Assembly: GCA_902526175.1 (NCBI GenBank)
Contig: CABZJY010000008.1
Span: forward strand, 1 to 59,698
Direction of reading: 5' to 3'
Source: an uncultured Alphaproteobacteria bacterium
Lineage (GTDB): Bacteria; Pseudomonadota; Alphaproteobacteria; Methylaequorales; Methylaequoraceae
Length of the DNA stretch: 59,698 bases
Positions 9,210 to 19,173 of the stretch are shown here, in pieces; the stretch's first letter is position 1, and every line of letters begins with the position of its first letter. The notes under the pieces are model-generated. The model did no database searches, was not told the DNA's origin, and worked only from the letters and a program-made list of their open reading frames with translations. The position numbers were made by a program, and so were the translations under genes.

Positions 9210-9602
9210 ATGTTTAAATTTTATCTTTTTCTAACAATAATTTTACTTTTTCAACACGAACTTAATGCCACGAAATACAAGCAAAAACAATTTATGTGCG
9301 CTGACCAAATCGGGCCAAGATTTGAATTCATACTCCCAAGTTTCAGAAATGAAAATAAAAAAACTCTTCTTAAGATTTTTGATTTAGAAAATAGAAAGTT
9401 ATTTTATAAAAAATTAAGCGAATTTAAAAAAAAAAAAAGTATAATAGATGATTCATATTTTTTTTATGTTGTAGAAGTAAATCTCAATCAAAATGATTAC
9501 AATAAAGTTTACTTTGAATTTTTTCCTCCCTCAACAATGATGGTAAAAGTTAATGAATCTCAATTCGAGAATCTTGCTTGCTGGACGCTTGGAAATGACT
9601 AG
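9210..9602 (+). CDS. Small secreted protein of unknown function
   Basis: I do not recognise this 130-residue protein. Residues 1-20 are a probable cleavable signal peptide (MFKFYLFLTIILLFQHELNA, then TKYKQ), so the mature part of about 110 residues is periplasmic or secreted. The mature part is basic and aromatic-rich and has two cysteines, one near each end (MCAD and LACW), that might form a disulfide. It precedes the TPR-sulfotransferase on the same strand, separated by 160 bases. The predicted signal peptide is the main support for it being a real gene. Confidence 0.6.
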   Translation: MFKFYLFLTIILLFQHELNATKYKQKQFMCADQIGPRFEFILPSFRNENKKTLLKIFDLENRKLFYKKLSEFKKKKSIIDDSYFFYVVEVNLNQNDYNKVYFEFFPPSTMMVKVNESQFENLACWTLGND

Positions 9603-9683
9603 TTTGTTTTAAAGTAAATAACTTTTGTTTTCAGGATATAAAATTATATAAAAAAAATATGTTGTATAGAGTGGTTTAACAGC

Positions 9684-9697
9684 AAAAGTTAACTTTT
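9684..9697. promoter_or_regulatory. 14-bp perfect palindrome upstream of the TPR-sulfotransferase
   Basis: The sequence AAAAGTTAACTTTT is a perfect palindrome 66 bases before the next start codon. It could be an operator half-site pair. In such AT-rich DNA palindromes of this length also arise by chance. Confidence 0.25.
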
Positions 9698-9762
9698 AAT
9701 CTTAGAAATTATATTTTAGAATGAAGGATGGCTCTAAAAAATCTCTAAAGGAAGAATAAATA

Positions 9763-11448
9763 ATGAGAATTAAAATTTTAAATAAAATAGAGAATCTTGT
9801 TATAAAAGGAAACTATTCGAAAGCAGAAATAATTATCAAAAGAAATTCATCAGACGTGAATGTACTATCATTTTATATGGACATTTTGTTTAAAAAAAGA
9901 AAATACAAGTTAGTTACATCAACTTATCTTAAATTTTGTAAAAACATAAATAATGAACACATAATAAAGATTTTTTCTCTAAGTCTAATTGAAACAAGAA
10001 ACTTTTCTAAGGCTTTGATTTATTTAAAAAAGTTAGTATCTCTTAATTCTAGTTCAGATAATTTAAGTCTTCTTGCAATTGCTTATTCCAAAAATCATCA
10101 AAATACAAAGGCAATTGACACCTTTGAAATGTCTATAAAATCACCTGATGCAAATTCTATTGCTTATATAAATTATGCTAATTTTTTAAGAGAAGAAGAT
10201 AAGAATAAGCAAGCTATTAGAATTCTTTTACAATGTAATGAATCTTCAGGTAATTTAAATATTCTTACCAATATTATCGGGATTTATAGAGACCTACAAG
10301 ATTATGATAATTCGCTAGTATTTTGTAATAAAGCTATTAGCATTGACAAGAACAACATAGATTTACTGTTGATATTAGGGACCATCTTACTAGAAAAAGG
10401 TGATTCCGAAAAAGCTTTAGAAATTTTTAAAAAAATTCTAGAAATTTACCCTTTTTATGGTCCAGCCTATAGATTAATTAGCCTAATGAAAACATCAATA
10501 AATGAATTAGAGTTGGAAAAAATGATTACTTTCTTAAATGATTCGAACCATGAAGAAATCAGTAATATTCATTTGGGTTTAGCCATTTCAAATATTTTAG
10601 AATTTAAAAAAAAATACAGTGAAAGTTTTTCTTTTCTAGAAAAATTTAATGGAAAATTCAAAAGTTTAATAGAATACGATTTTAATTCTTATAAAATAAA
10701 GTTTGAAAGAATTAAAGAAATCTATGAAACACTAAGTATTAATAGATTAAAAAATATAAAATCTAAGCCAATTTTTATTTTAGGCTTACCTCGTTCTGGC
10801 ACTTCATTAATTGAACAAGTTCTATCTAATCATAAAAGAATTTTTCCGTGTGGTGAACTCCCATATTTAGAAAAGGTAATGAAAAGATCTGTTGAAGGTG
10901 TGCAGAATTATACTGATACTTCTAATTGTATTTATGAAAATTACTTCAATAAAGTAAAGTTAAACTTTGATATAAATTGTGACTTCTATACTGATAAAAT
11001 GCCTCTAAATTTTTTTTATATTGGTATAATCAATAGGGTTTTTCCAGATTCTAAAGTTCTTCTTTGTACAAGAAATTTAATGGACAACATGTGTTCAATA
11101 TTTAGAAATTTTTTTCCTGCTGGAAATCAATTTTCTTATAAATTAGAAGATATAAAAGAATTTATAGAATTATATAAAAGTATAATTTCCTATTGGAAGA
11201 ATGAAAAAGCTGATTTCTACGAAATCAAATACGAGAAACTAGTTTTAGATTTTGAAAAAGAAGTACAACAAATATTCAATTTTATAAATTTAGATTTTAA
11301 TAGTGAATATCTTGACTTTCATAAAAACAAAAGAGTCGTTCAGACAGCAAGTCTAATTCAGGTTAAACAACCGCTTTTTAAATCCTCACTTAATCAATGG
11401 AAAAATTATGACAAAGAGTTTGTCAAAAATTGGGTAAATGAATTTTAA
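9763..11448 (+). CDS. TPR repeat protein with C-terminal sulfotransferase domain
   Basis: A 561-residue fusion. Residues 1-300 are tandem TPR helices (for example 100-130, 135-160, 180-230). Residues 335-561 are a sulfotransferase domain: the PAPS 5'-phosphosulfate loop PIFILGLPRSGTS at 336-348 and the 3'-phosphate site LLCTRNLMDNMCSIF at 433-447. This architecture is frequent in marine alphaproteobacteria and resembles tyrosylprotein or glycan sulfotransferases. It probably sulfates a surface glycan or protein; the acceptor is unknown. The SD AAGGAAG is 8 bases before the ATG. No export signal is seen, so it acts in the cytoplasm. Confidence 0.85.
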   Translation: MRIKILNKIENLVIKGNYSKAEIIIKRNSSDVNVLSFYMDILFKKRKYKLVTSTYLKFCKNINNEHIIKIFSLSLIETRNFSKALIYLKKLVSLNSSSDNLSLLAIAYSKNHQNTKAIDTFEMSIKSPDANSIAYINYANFLREEDKNKQAIRILLQCNESSGNLNILTNIIGIYRDLQDYDNSLVFCNKAISIDKNNIDLLLILGTILLEKGDSEKALEIFKKILEIYPFYGPAYRLISLMKTSINELELEKMITFLNDSNHEEISNIHLGLAISNILEFKKKYSESFSFLEKFNGKFKSLIEYDFNSYKIKFERIKEIYETLSINRLKNIKSKPIFILGLPRSGTSLIEQVLSNHKRIFPCGELPYLEKVMKRSVEGVQNYTDTSNCIYENYFNKVKLNFDINCDFYTDKMPLNFFYIGIINRVFPDSKVLLCTRNLMDNMCSIFRNFFPAGNQFSYKLEDIKEFIELYKSIISYWKNEKADFYEIKYEKLVLDFEKEVQQIFNFINLDFNSEYLDFHKNKRVVQTASLIQVKQPLFKSSLNQWKNYDKEFVKNWVNEF

Positions 11449-11506
11449 CTTGTTTCCAATAAAAACTGTCTATAGAAAATAATATAACAATCTCGAATAT
11501 TTAAAG

Positions 11507-12943
11507 TCAGACTTTTTTCCGAGATAGCAAAAACCTATTTACTGCTTCTGCAGCTTGTCTTCCTTCTCTTATTGCCCATACAACTAAAGACTGTCCCCTA
11601 CGCATATCTCCAGCTGTAAATACTTTTCTTTTATTTGTCGAATAATCAATTTCATTTGCGTCTACATTTCCCTTAGAATTTAATTTAACTTTTGATTGCA
11701 AAAAAAGATCATCATTTTCTGGGCTAACAAAACCCATAGCAAGAAGAACTAAATCAGCTTTTAGTTCGATTGGGTTTTCATTAGATTCTTTCATCACCAT
11801 TCTTCCTAAAGAATCCTTTTCCCAATTTATTTTTTGTAACAGCAGTTTTGATACGTTTCCTGATTTTCCTTCAAATTTTTTTGTTGCAACACTCCAGCTT
11901 CTTTGGACACCTTCTTCTTGTGAAGAACTTGTTCTTAATTTTAATGGCCAATATGGCCAAGTCATAAGCTTATTTTCTTTTTCAGGAGGTTTTTCCATTA
12001 TTTCCAACTGTGTAACAGATTTTGCCCCTTGCCTATTTGAAGTTCCAATACAATCTGATCCAGTATCTCCTCCACCAATAACCACGACATCTTTATTACT
12101 CGCTAATATTTCATTTTTACCCACAAAATTGTCACCCTCACATCTTTTATTTTGTTGAGTTAAAAAGTCCATAGCAAAATGGATCCCTTTGAGCTTTCTA
12201 CCTGGAATTTCGAGATCTCTTGGTCTTTCCGCCCCACCCGCAAATACGATAGCATCAAAATCTTTGTTAAGCTGATTAAATGATATGTCTTTACCAATTT
12301 CAGTGTTACATAAAAAACTAACTCCTTCTAATTCCATTTGTTCTATTCTTTTATTAATATATTTTTTTTCCATCTTGAAATTTGGAATCCCATACCTTAA
12401 CAACCCGCCAATTCTGTCGTTTTTTTCATAAACTTTAACAGAATGACCACTTCTTGCTAGTTGCTGAGCACAGGCCATACCTGCTGGACCAGAACCAACA
12501 ATTGCAACTTTTTTATTTGTTTTATTTTTGTTTATTAATGGTTTAACCCAACCTTTTTGATAACCTTTGTCTATGATAGTTTTTTCAATATTTTTTATGG
12601 TAACGGGATTATCCTCCAGATTCAAAGTACAGGCAGATTCGCAAGGCGCTGGACATATTCTCCCAGTAAATTCAGGAAAATTATTTGTAGAGTGAAGAAC
12701 ATTTAAAGCCATTTCCCAATCAGACTCATAAACAAGATTATTCCATTCTGGGATTATATTATTGACTGGACATCCATTATGGCAAAACGGAATACCGCAA
12801 TCCATACACCGCGAGGCTTGCTCAGAAACTTTTTTGGTTGAAGATGGTAATATGAATTCTTTAAAATTTTTTACACGATCTTCAGGTAGAATTGATTTTG
12901 TTTCCTCTCTATCAATTTCAAGAAAACCTGTTGCTTTAGCCAT
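11507..12943 (-). CDS. gltD: Glutamate synthase (NADPH) small subunit
   Basis: A 478-residue GltD. The N-terminal Fe-S region has CMDCGIPFCHNGC (Cys46, 49, 54, 58) and GRICPAPCESAC (Cys97, 101, 105). It is followed by an FAD-binding GSGPAGMACAQ loop (about 150-160), an NADPH-binding VIGGGDTGSDC loop, and the C-terminal FAD motif GDMRRGQSLVVWAIREGRQAA. It takes electrons from NADPH and passes them to GltB, which makes glutamate from glutamine and 2-oxoglutarate. The gltB stop TAA lies directly against its ATG, with an AAGGTG ribosome binding site inside the end of gltB, so the two are translationally coupled. Confidence 0.97.
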   Translation of the reverse strand: MAKATGFLEIDREETKSILPEDRVKNFKEFILPSSTKKVSEQASRCMDCGIPFCHNGCPVNNIIPEWNNLVYESDWEMALNVLHSTNNFPEFTGRICPAPCESACTLNLEDNPVTIKNIEKTIIDKGYQKGWVKPLINKNKTNKKVAIVGSGPAGMACAQQLARSGHSVKVYEKNDRIGGLLRYGIPNFKMEKKYINKRIEQMELEGVSFLCNTEIGKDISFNQLNKDFDAIVFAGGAERPRDLEIPGRKLKGIHFAMDFLTQQNKRCEGDNFVGKNEILASNKDVVVIGGGDTGSDCIGTSNRQGAKSVTQLEIMEKPPEKENKLMTWPYWPLKLRTSSSQEEGVQRSWSVATKKFEGKSGNVSKLLLQKINWEKDSLGRMVMKESNENPIELKADLVLLAMGFVSPENDDLFLQSKVKLNSKGNVDANEIDYSTNKRKVFTAGDMRRGQSLVVWAIREGRQAAEAVNRFLLSRKKV

Positions 12944-15900
12944 TTAAATCACCTTTGATTTCATAGTATTACTATTCTCATATCTAATCAACGCATCTTT
13001 AAAATCTGTAGGTAATACTTTCACAAACTTTTTTAAATTTACATTAAAATCATCAAGAATTCTCTTTGCTTTTTTTGAGTTTGTGTAATGTATGTGCTTT
13101 TGAAGTAGAACTTTAATTCTCAAGTCATCGTCTTCTAGTAAACTACTTTTCTCAAAAATTCTCGATTTGTTGACAGATTTAGTAACCTTAATACTTTCAA
13201 GTTTTACCATATTCAAATTGCATTTTTTTTCGAACTCTCCATCTTCGTCAAAAACATAAGCAATACCTCCACTCATTCCTGCAGCAAAGTTAACTCCTGT
13301 TTTACCTAAAACCATTACTATTCCCCCGGTCATATATTCACAACAGTGATCACCAGTACCTTCAACAGTAGCAATTGCACCAGAGTTTCTGACTGCAAAA
13401 CGTTCTCCAGCAATACCACTAAAATAGCATTCACCAGAAATCGCTCCATATAAAACGGTATTACCTATAATTATATTTTTTTCACTTTCAAACTTAACAT
13501 CCTTGGGTGGAGCAATTATTAATCTTCCACCTGATAATCCTTTTCCAACATAGTCATTTGCTTCTCCAACTAGATTAAGAGTAATTCCTTTTGACAAAAA
13601 AGTGCCGAAACTTTGTCCAGCAATTCCATCCAAGTCAATAATGATAGAATCTTCTTTAAGTCCTTGATGACCAAATTTAGCTGCAATTTTTCCTGACAAC
13701 ATCGCTCCAAAACTTCTATCAGTATTTTTAATCTTTTCTCTTAGATGAACAACTTTTTGATCACCATTAAATATTTTCTTACATTTTTTTATTATTTTTC
13801 TATCAAGAACATCAACTATATCGTGTTCTTGCTGAGATGAATTATATAATTCTGTATTATTTTTTACTTTGGGTCTGTATAAAAGTTTGGATAGGTCTAA
13901 GGACTTCGCCTTCCAATGCTTAATTACAGAAAACTTATTTAACAAGTCTGATCTCCCAATTAGGTCATTAAATTTTTTTACACCTACTGTGGCCATAATC
14001 TCTCTAACTTCTTCAGCAACAAGAAAAAAATAATTGATTACATTTTCTGGAGTGCCTCTAAACTTTTTTCTCAATATAGGATTTTGAGTCGCAACTCCCA
14101 CTGGACAAGTGTTTAGGTGACATTTTCTCATCATTATACAGCCCATGGAAATTAAAGGGGCTGTTGCAAAACCAAACTCTTCTGCCCCCAAAAGTGCACC
14201 AATTACTACATCTCTTCCTGTTTTTAGTCCTCCATCAACTTGCAATGAAACTCTATCGCGTAGCTTATTTAATACTAATGTTTGCTGAGTTTCAGCCAGA
14301 CCTAACTCCCAAGGTGTCCCTGCATTTTTGATAGATGTAAGTGGTGAAGCACCTGTACCTCCGTCGTAACCAGCTATTGTAATATGATCTGCTTTACATT
14401 TTGCGACTCCCGCAGCAACAACTCCCACACCAAATTCAGAGACAAGTTTTACGCTAATTCTTGCTTTTGGGTTTACATTTTTAAGATCGTAAATAAGCTG
14501 CGCTAAATCTTCAATTGAGTATATGTCATGGTGTGGAGGCGGAGATATTAGACCAACTCCAGGGGTCGAATGTCTAACAGCAGCAATTTTTACATCAACT
14601 TTATGTCCAGGTAACTGTCCACCTTCTCCAGGTTTAGCCCCTTGGCATATTTTAATTTGAATATCATTTGCATTTACCAGATACTCTGTAGTAACACCAA
14701 ATCTTCCTGAGGCAACTTGTTTTATTGCAGACCTCATTGAATCTCCATTTTTCATTGGTTTAAATCTCTCGGGCTCTTCACCGCCTTCACCTGTATTTGA
14801 TTTACCGCCTATTTTATTCATTGCGACAGCAAGTGTTGTATGGGCTTCCTTAGATATTGAACCAAAGGACATGGCCCCAGTTGAAAATCTTTTTACAATA
14901 TCGGAAGCAGATTCTACTTCAGCAATATTTAATTTTCTTTTGGCATTCCTAATCTTAAGTAAACTTCTTATTGATAACATCGATTTATCTTTGTTATTAA
15001 TAGCCTCAGAAAAACTTTTGAACTTTTCTTTAGAATTAATTATTACAGCTTTTTGAAGATCTGAAACTGTTGATGGAGACCAATTATGTTTTTCTCCATT
15101 AATTCTATAAGCATATTCACCACCATCATCAAGTTTACTTTTATCAAAAATTTTATCACTTGGTATTCTGTTAAATCTATCTAAAACTTCTTTTTGTATA
15201 TCTTCAATCAATATACCATCAATGAGTGATTCAGTTCCCTTGAAATAGTCCATAATCACCTTTTTAGAAATACCTACAGCATCAAATATTTGGGCACCAC
15301 AGTAGGACTTAAATGTAGAGATTCCCATTTTAGACATGATTTTTAAAATTGCCTTATTACTTGCTTTGATAAAGTTTTCTTGAGCGCTTACAAAATCTTT
15401 TTTTTCAACCATACTATTAATTGTTTCAAAGGCTAAGTATGGGTTGATAGCTTCTGCACCATACCCGGCTAATACAGCAAAGTGGTGAAGTTCTCTTGCT
15501 TCACCCGTTTCAATAATAATACTTAAATTCATTCTCAAGCCTTCTTTGATTAGGTATTGATGCACAGCCGAAACAGCTAATAATGCTGGAATTGGAGCGA
15601 GTTTTTCGGAAAAATTTTTATCGCTTAGTATAATTAAATTTTTTCCACTAAGTACAAGTTTTTTTGTATCCTTACATATTTTTTCAATTCCTTGTTCTAA
15701 TTCTTTCCCGGTATGATTAGAATTTTTAAATAAAATATTAACTATTCCTGCACTTAATTTCTTTTTTGTATTTTTTTCAATGGACTTGATTTTATCAATT
15801 TCTTCATTTTTAAGTATTGGCTGAGAAATTTCTAATCTGTAGTCGTTGTTATTTTCGGGAGTTGAAAATATATTTGGTTTTTTACCCAGTGAATGTTCAA

Positions 15901-17551
15901 GAGACATTACCAGTTCCTCTCTTATTGGATCAATTGGAGGATTCGTTACTTGAGCAAAGCATTGTTTGAAATAAGAGTACAAAAGTTTAGATTTATTTGA
16001 CAATATTGATATTGGTGTGTCCGTACCCATCGAACCAGTTGGCTCTATACCAGTTTTTATAATAGGTTCTAAAAAAAAGTTTAAATCTTCTTTTGTATAA
16101 CCAAATCTCATCTGCGCCTCTCTTAGGTCAGAAATACTGCTGTTATATCTTTGAGGATCTTGTTTAGTTTTGAGATCAGATAAAAACACCTGATTTTTTT
16201 TTAAATGACTTTCGTAATTGTATTCTTCTGAATATTTTCGCTTTAACTCGTCATTTTCAATTATTCTTTTTTCTTTAAGGTCAATAAGGAATATTTTACC
16301 TGGTTGTAGTCTCCATTTTTTTATTATTTTATTTTGTGGTAGATCTAAAACACCCATTTCAGATGAAAGTAACAAAATACCGTCTTCAGTTTCACAGTAT
16401 CTTGAAGGTCTGAGTCCGTTTCTATCAAGACAACCTCCAATTTTTATTCCATCTGTAAAACACATAGCTGCAGGTCCGTCCCAAGGTTCCGTATAATTTG
16501 AATAATATTGGTAGTAAGACTTTATTTGATTGGAGTGCATCACATTTTTCTCCCACGCCTCAGGAATAAGTAACATCATTGCTTGCTCAATTGAATAACC
16601 TCCAACAATCAAATATTCTAAAGCATTGTCAAATGCCGCAGAATCTGAAACATCGTCAAAAATCAAAGGATTAATATCTTTAATATTTGAATCAAAAAAC
16701 TTAGAGCTAGAGATTTTCGCGCGAGCGTTCATCCAATTCCTATTACCTCTAAGAGTATTTATTTCTCCATTGTGACATAAAAATCTGAAAGGCTGGGCTA
16801 ATTCCCAGCTCGGGAAAGTGTTTGTTGAAAACCTCTGATGAACAACAGCAAGAGATGAGATAAAGAGATTGTCTTGAAGATCTAAATAATAATCTTTAAG
16901 TGAATTAGACATTATCATGCCTTTATAAATTATTGTTCTTGGTGATAATGAAGAAACATAAAATGGCAAGGATTGGAGTTTAATTTCAAGCTTTCTTCGA
17001 GCTATAAAAAGATTATATTCAAATTTCTTAACGTTAATGCCTGATTTTTTTGATTTGATAAAGAATTGCATTATCTCAGGCTTATTGGGTTTTACTGAAT
17101 AGCCAAGCACCTCAGAGTTGCATGGTACTTTCCTTTTAAAGAAAATGTCTAGATTTAGATCTTTAAAAATTTTATCAATTTGTTTAAGACATTGTTTTTT
17201 TTGAGAATCCTGATTAGGGAGAAAAAATGCTCCAATAGCATATTCCATTGGTTTTGGTAAGACAACATTGTACTTTTCCAACTCTTTTTTAAAAAACTCA
17301 TGGGGTATTTGTGTAAGAATCCCAACCCCGTCACCAGCTTTAGGATCAGCACTAACTGCACCTCTGTGAGTAAGATTACACAAAATTCCTAAGCCATAGT
17401 CTACGATTTTTTTTGAAGCTTCATTATTGATATTTACAACAAAGCCAATGCCACAAGAATCTTTTTCATTTCTTGAGTTGTACAGACCTTGATTTCGTTT
17501 TAATTTCCTAACCATCGATATTTTATTTGGTAAATTTTTATTTTTTATCAA
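12944..17551 (-). CDS. gltB: Glutamate synthase (NADPH) large subunit
   Basis: A full-length 1535-residue GltB. The amidotransferase domain begins with DSCGIGFVVN, so Cys33 is the N-terminal nucleophile after a 32-residue propeptide. The FMN/glutamate synthase domain holds the 3Fe-4S cysteines in MMRKCHLNTCPVG, and the C-terminal glycine-rich GXGXG beta-helix domain follows (GIAGERFAVRNSGA, ATVEGTGDHCCEYMTGG). The start is most likely a TTG at 17549-17551, with GGAAG 7 bases upstream; an in-frame ATG at 17515 has no ribosome binding site. The 234 bases upstream separate it from the preceding lipoprotein gene, so it probably has its own promoter. Confidence 0.97.
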   Translation of the reverse strand: MIKNKNLPNKISMVRKLKRNQGLYNSRNEKDSCGIGFVVNINNEASKKIVDYGLGILCNLTHRGAVSADPKAGDGVGILTQIPHEFFKKELEKYNVVLPKPMEYAIGAFFLPNQDSQKKQCLKQIDKIFKDLNLDIFFKRKVPCNSEVLGYSVKPNKPEIMQFFIKSKKSGINVKKFEYNLFIARRKLEIKLQSLPFYVSSLSPRTIIYKGMIMSNSLKDYYLDLQDNLFISSLAVVHQRFSTNTFPSWELAQPFRFLCHNGEINTLRGNRNWMNARAKISSSKFFDSNIKDINPLIFDDVSDSAAFDNALEYLIVGGYSIEQAMMLLIPEAWEKNVMHSNQIKSYYQYYSNYTEPWDGPAAMCFTDGIKIGGCLDRNGLRPSRYCETEDGILLLSSEMGVLDLPQNKIIKKWRLQPGKIFLIDLKEKRIIENDELKRKYSEEYNYESHLKKNQVFLSDLKTKQDPQRYNSSISDLREAQMRFGYTKEDLNFFLEPIIKTGIEPTGSMGTDTPISILSNKSKLLYSYFKQCFAQVTNPPIDPIREELVMSLEHSLGKKPNIFSTPENNNDYRLEISQPILKNEEIDKIKSIEKNTKKKLSAGIVNILFKNSNHTGKELEQGIEKICKDTKKLVLSGKNLIILSDKNFSEKLAPIPALLAVSAVHQYLIKEGLRMNLSIIIETGEARELHHFAVLAGYGAEAINPYLAFETINSMVEKKDFVSAQENFIKASNKAILKIMSKMGISTFKSYCGAQIFDAVGISKKVIMDYFKGTESLIDGILIEDIQKEVLDRFNRIPSDKIFDKSKLDDGGEYAYRINGEKHNWSPSTVSDLQKAVIINSKEKFKSFSEAINNKDKSMLSIRSLLKIRNAKRKLNIAEVESASDIVKRFSTGAMSFGSISKEAHTTLAVAMNKIGGKSNTGEGGEEPERFKPMKNGDSMRSAIKQVASGRFGVTTEYLVNANDIQIKICQGAKPGEGGQLPGHKVDVKIAAVRHSTPGVGLISPPPHHDIYSIEDLAQLIYDLKNVNPKARISVKLVSEFGVGVVAAGVAKCKADHITIAGYDGGTGASPLTSIKNAGTPWELGLAETQQTLVLNKLRDRVSLQVDGGLKTGRDVVIGALLGAEEFGFATAPLISMGCIMMRKCHLNTCPVGVATQNPILRKKFRGTPENVINYFFLVAEEVREIMATVGVKKFNDLIGRSDLLNKFSVIKHWKAKSLDLSKLLYRPKVKNNTELYNSSQQEHDIVDVLDRKIIKKCKKIFNGDQKVVHLREKIKNTDRSFGAMLSGKIAAKFGHQGLKEDSIIIDLDGIAGQSFGTFLSKGITLNLVGEANDYVGKGLSGGRLIIAPPKDVKFESEKNIIIGNTVLYGAISGECYFSGIAGERFAVRNSGAIATVEGTGDHCCEYMTGGIVMVLGKTGVNFAAGMSGGIAYVFDEDGEFEKKCNLNMVKLESIKVTKSVNKSRIFEKSSLLEDDDLRIKVLLQKHIHYTNSKKAKRILDDFNVNLKKFVKVLPTDFKDALIRYENSNTMKSKVI

Positions 17552-17785
17552 TATCTTACTTCCATTGAATACTTCCTAAATTATAAAAGCCTTTGTAAGG
17601 AATGTTCGTATGAAAATATTAATTTCTGATGTTTCATTCATTATATTTGCAAACACTCTTAAAGTTATGTTTCAATGATTACATTTAAAAATGGTGGATA
17701 TTATTATATATGCTTTTCTGATTAGCTACAACTTTGTGGGAATTTTTGTGTGTACCAAGGAAAAATATATATTTTTTTATTTTTT

Positions 17786-18469
17786 TTAATCAATTAGAAG
17801 AGTTTTATTATAGTAAATATTTCCTGTTGTAGCTGAATCTGATTTCTCTTCTCGTTCATATCTTACAACTCCTAGTTCTTTTGAGTACCAAGTTTTCGAT
17901 ATGATTTCAATTTTGATTTTATCAAGAGGAGGGCCAGGAATAAAACTAGTTTCACCATAACTTGAAATTTCAATACAATCTGAAACTTTATTTCCATTTA
18001 CTAAAATATTTTCATTAGTACTGATAATTTTATTATTTAATTTGACAGGTAAATCAGTATTATAAATTCTATCAAATCCCATCTTCAACTGTATAGTGGT
18101 AACATCTTCAGTCTCCCATTCTGTTCCAACACTGACAGGAAATGCAATAACTCTTTTCAAGTCGTGATTTCTAGTTAAATTCTCTGTGTTAACTAGTTGT
18201 TTATCCTTGATTGCTATTTTAGAAATCCCATTTATCTCCTGCAAATATACAATCAATTCTCCATTGTTTTTAATAACAGGAATTAAGTTTTTTTGACTTG
18301 GGAGGAAGTGGTAACTTTGTCTGTAGATGTCTTTATTGTTATCTTTATCTTGAAATTCAATTTCATAGAAAATGGTTTTTCCGATATTGTTAACTAAATG
18401 TTTAGTCTCTTTATTACAGGAAATAATTAAAAAAAACAGCAATATTAGTGACGTAATTTTTTTCTTCAT
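17786..18469 (-). CDS. Predicted lipoprotein of unknown function
   Basis: The start is the ATG at 18469 (MKKKITSLILLFFLIISCNKE), giving 227 residues. The frame extends 13 codons upstream but that would spoil the signal peptide. FLIISC is a good lipobox with Cys18 as the lipidated residue. The mature protein has alternating strands typical of a periplasmic beta domain and contains GTEWETEDVTT and TWYSKELGVVRYE, which recall outer-membrane lipoproteins with structural repeats, but I cannot name a family. It begins 1 base after the gmhA stop and has an AGGAGG motif 12 bases upstream, so it is cotranscribed with gmhA. Confidence 0.75.
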   Translation of the reverse strand: MKKKITSLILLFFLIISCNKETKHLVNNIGKTIFYEIEFQDKDNNKDIYRQSYHFLPSQKNLIPVIKNNGELIVYLQEINGISKIAIKDKQLVNTENLTRNHDLKRVIAFPVSVGTEWETEDVTTIQLKMGFDRIYNTDLPVKLNNKIISTNENILVNGNKVSDCIEISSYGETSFIPGPPLDKIKIEIISKTWYSKELGVVRYEREEKSDSATTGNIYYNKTLLID

Positions 18470-18470
18470 C

Positions 18471-19079
18471 TTAAAATTTTTCCTCCTGAACAAGATTAGA
18501 TAACCCAAGTCTAAACTCTAGAGCATTACAAATCATTTGGCCAATAAGTATATGTGCTTCTTGTATTCTTGATGTATTAGTTGCTGGTATTGAAATAATC
18601 TCGTGAGTAGTTTCTTCAACAAGTTTTGTGTATTTTCCTGTAAGAATAATCGATTTCATTTTATTATTTTTTGCATATTCGAGCCCTTTGAGTACATTTT
18701 TACTTCTTCCTGAGGTTGAGATACCAATAGCAACATCCCCGGGAGAGCCCAAGGCCTCGAGTTGTCTTGAGAATAGAAAATCAAATCCTAAATCATTTCC
18801 TATTGCAGTAATAGTTGATGTGTCAGTTACTAAAGATACTGCAGGTATTGATTTTCTATCTCTTGAAAATCTTACAGTTAATTCAGTTGAAAGATGCTGT
18901 GCATCAGATGCACTACCACCATTACCAAAAAAAATTATTTTTTTTTTATTTTTCAGTGCCTGATAGCATATATCAACAACATTTAAAAAATTTTCTTTTA
19001 TACTTTCCTTAGTCTTAGAAATAACTAGTTCATGTTCTTTAAGTTGAGAATAAAAAAATTTATCTAATCTGTCTTTCAT
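18471..19079 (-). CDS. gmhA: Phosphoheptose isomerase (D-sedoheptulose 7-phosphate isomerase)
   Basis: A 202-residue SIS-domain protein of usual GmhA length. FGNGGSASDAQH (51-62) is the phosphate-binding segment, Glu66 and His176 match the catalytic pair, and STSGRSKNVL (121-130) is the second sugar-phosphate loop. GmhA converts sedoheptulose 7-phosphate to D-glycero-D-manno-heptose 7-phosphate for the LPS inner core. The close homologue DiaA is the alternative, but the nearby lipid A genes favour GmhA. The start lies 14 bases after the encoded CCA of a tRNA, with GAGG 6 bases before the ATG. Confidence 0.88.
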   Translation of the reverse strand: MKDRLDKFFYSQLKEHELVISKTKESIKENFLNVVDICYQALKNKKKIIFFGNGGSASDAQHLSTELTVRFSRDRKSIPAVSLVTDTSTITAIGNDLGFDFLFSRQLEALGSPGDVAIGISTSGRSKNVLKGLEYAKNNKMKSIILTGKYTKLVEETTHEIISIPATNTSRIQEAHILIGQMICNALEFRLGLSNLVQEEKF

Positions 19080-19093
19080 ATAAACCTCATTGT

Positions 19094-19169
19094 TGGCGAT
19101 CTTATCTGGACTCGAACCAGAAACTAATCCTTAGGAGGGATTTATTATATCCAATTTAACTATAAGACC
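19094..19169 (-). tRNA. tRNA-Arg (anticodon CCU)
   Basis: The minus strand folds into a full cloverleaf. The acceptor GGTCTTA pairs with TAAGATC (one G-U), the D-stem is GTTA/TAAT, and the anticodon stem AATCC/GGATT carries a 7-base loop CTCCTAA with anticodon CCT. The T-arm is TCTGG, loop TTCGAGT, CCAGA. The discriminator is G and CCA is encoded at 19096-19094. It reads AGG codons. It starts 4 bases after a PagL-like stop codon and ends 14 bases before gmhA, so it is probably processed from a polycistronic transcript. Confidence 0.93.
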
Positions 19170-19173
19170 AGTG

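Noticed and set aside
12762-12947. Plus-strand frame opposite the start of gltD
   Set aside because: Mirrors the conserved Fe-S cysteine region of gltD; not a separate gene.
17552-17785. Possible glutamine riboswitch (glnA/DP motif) upstream of gltB
   Set aside because: GGAAGTAAG just before the start resembles part of the motif, but the CGTTCA element is absent on the sense strand and GGAAG is better explained as the ribosome binding site of the TTG start.
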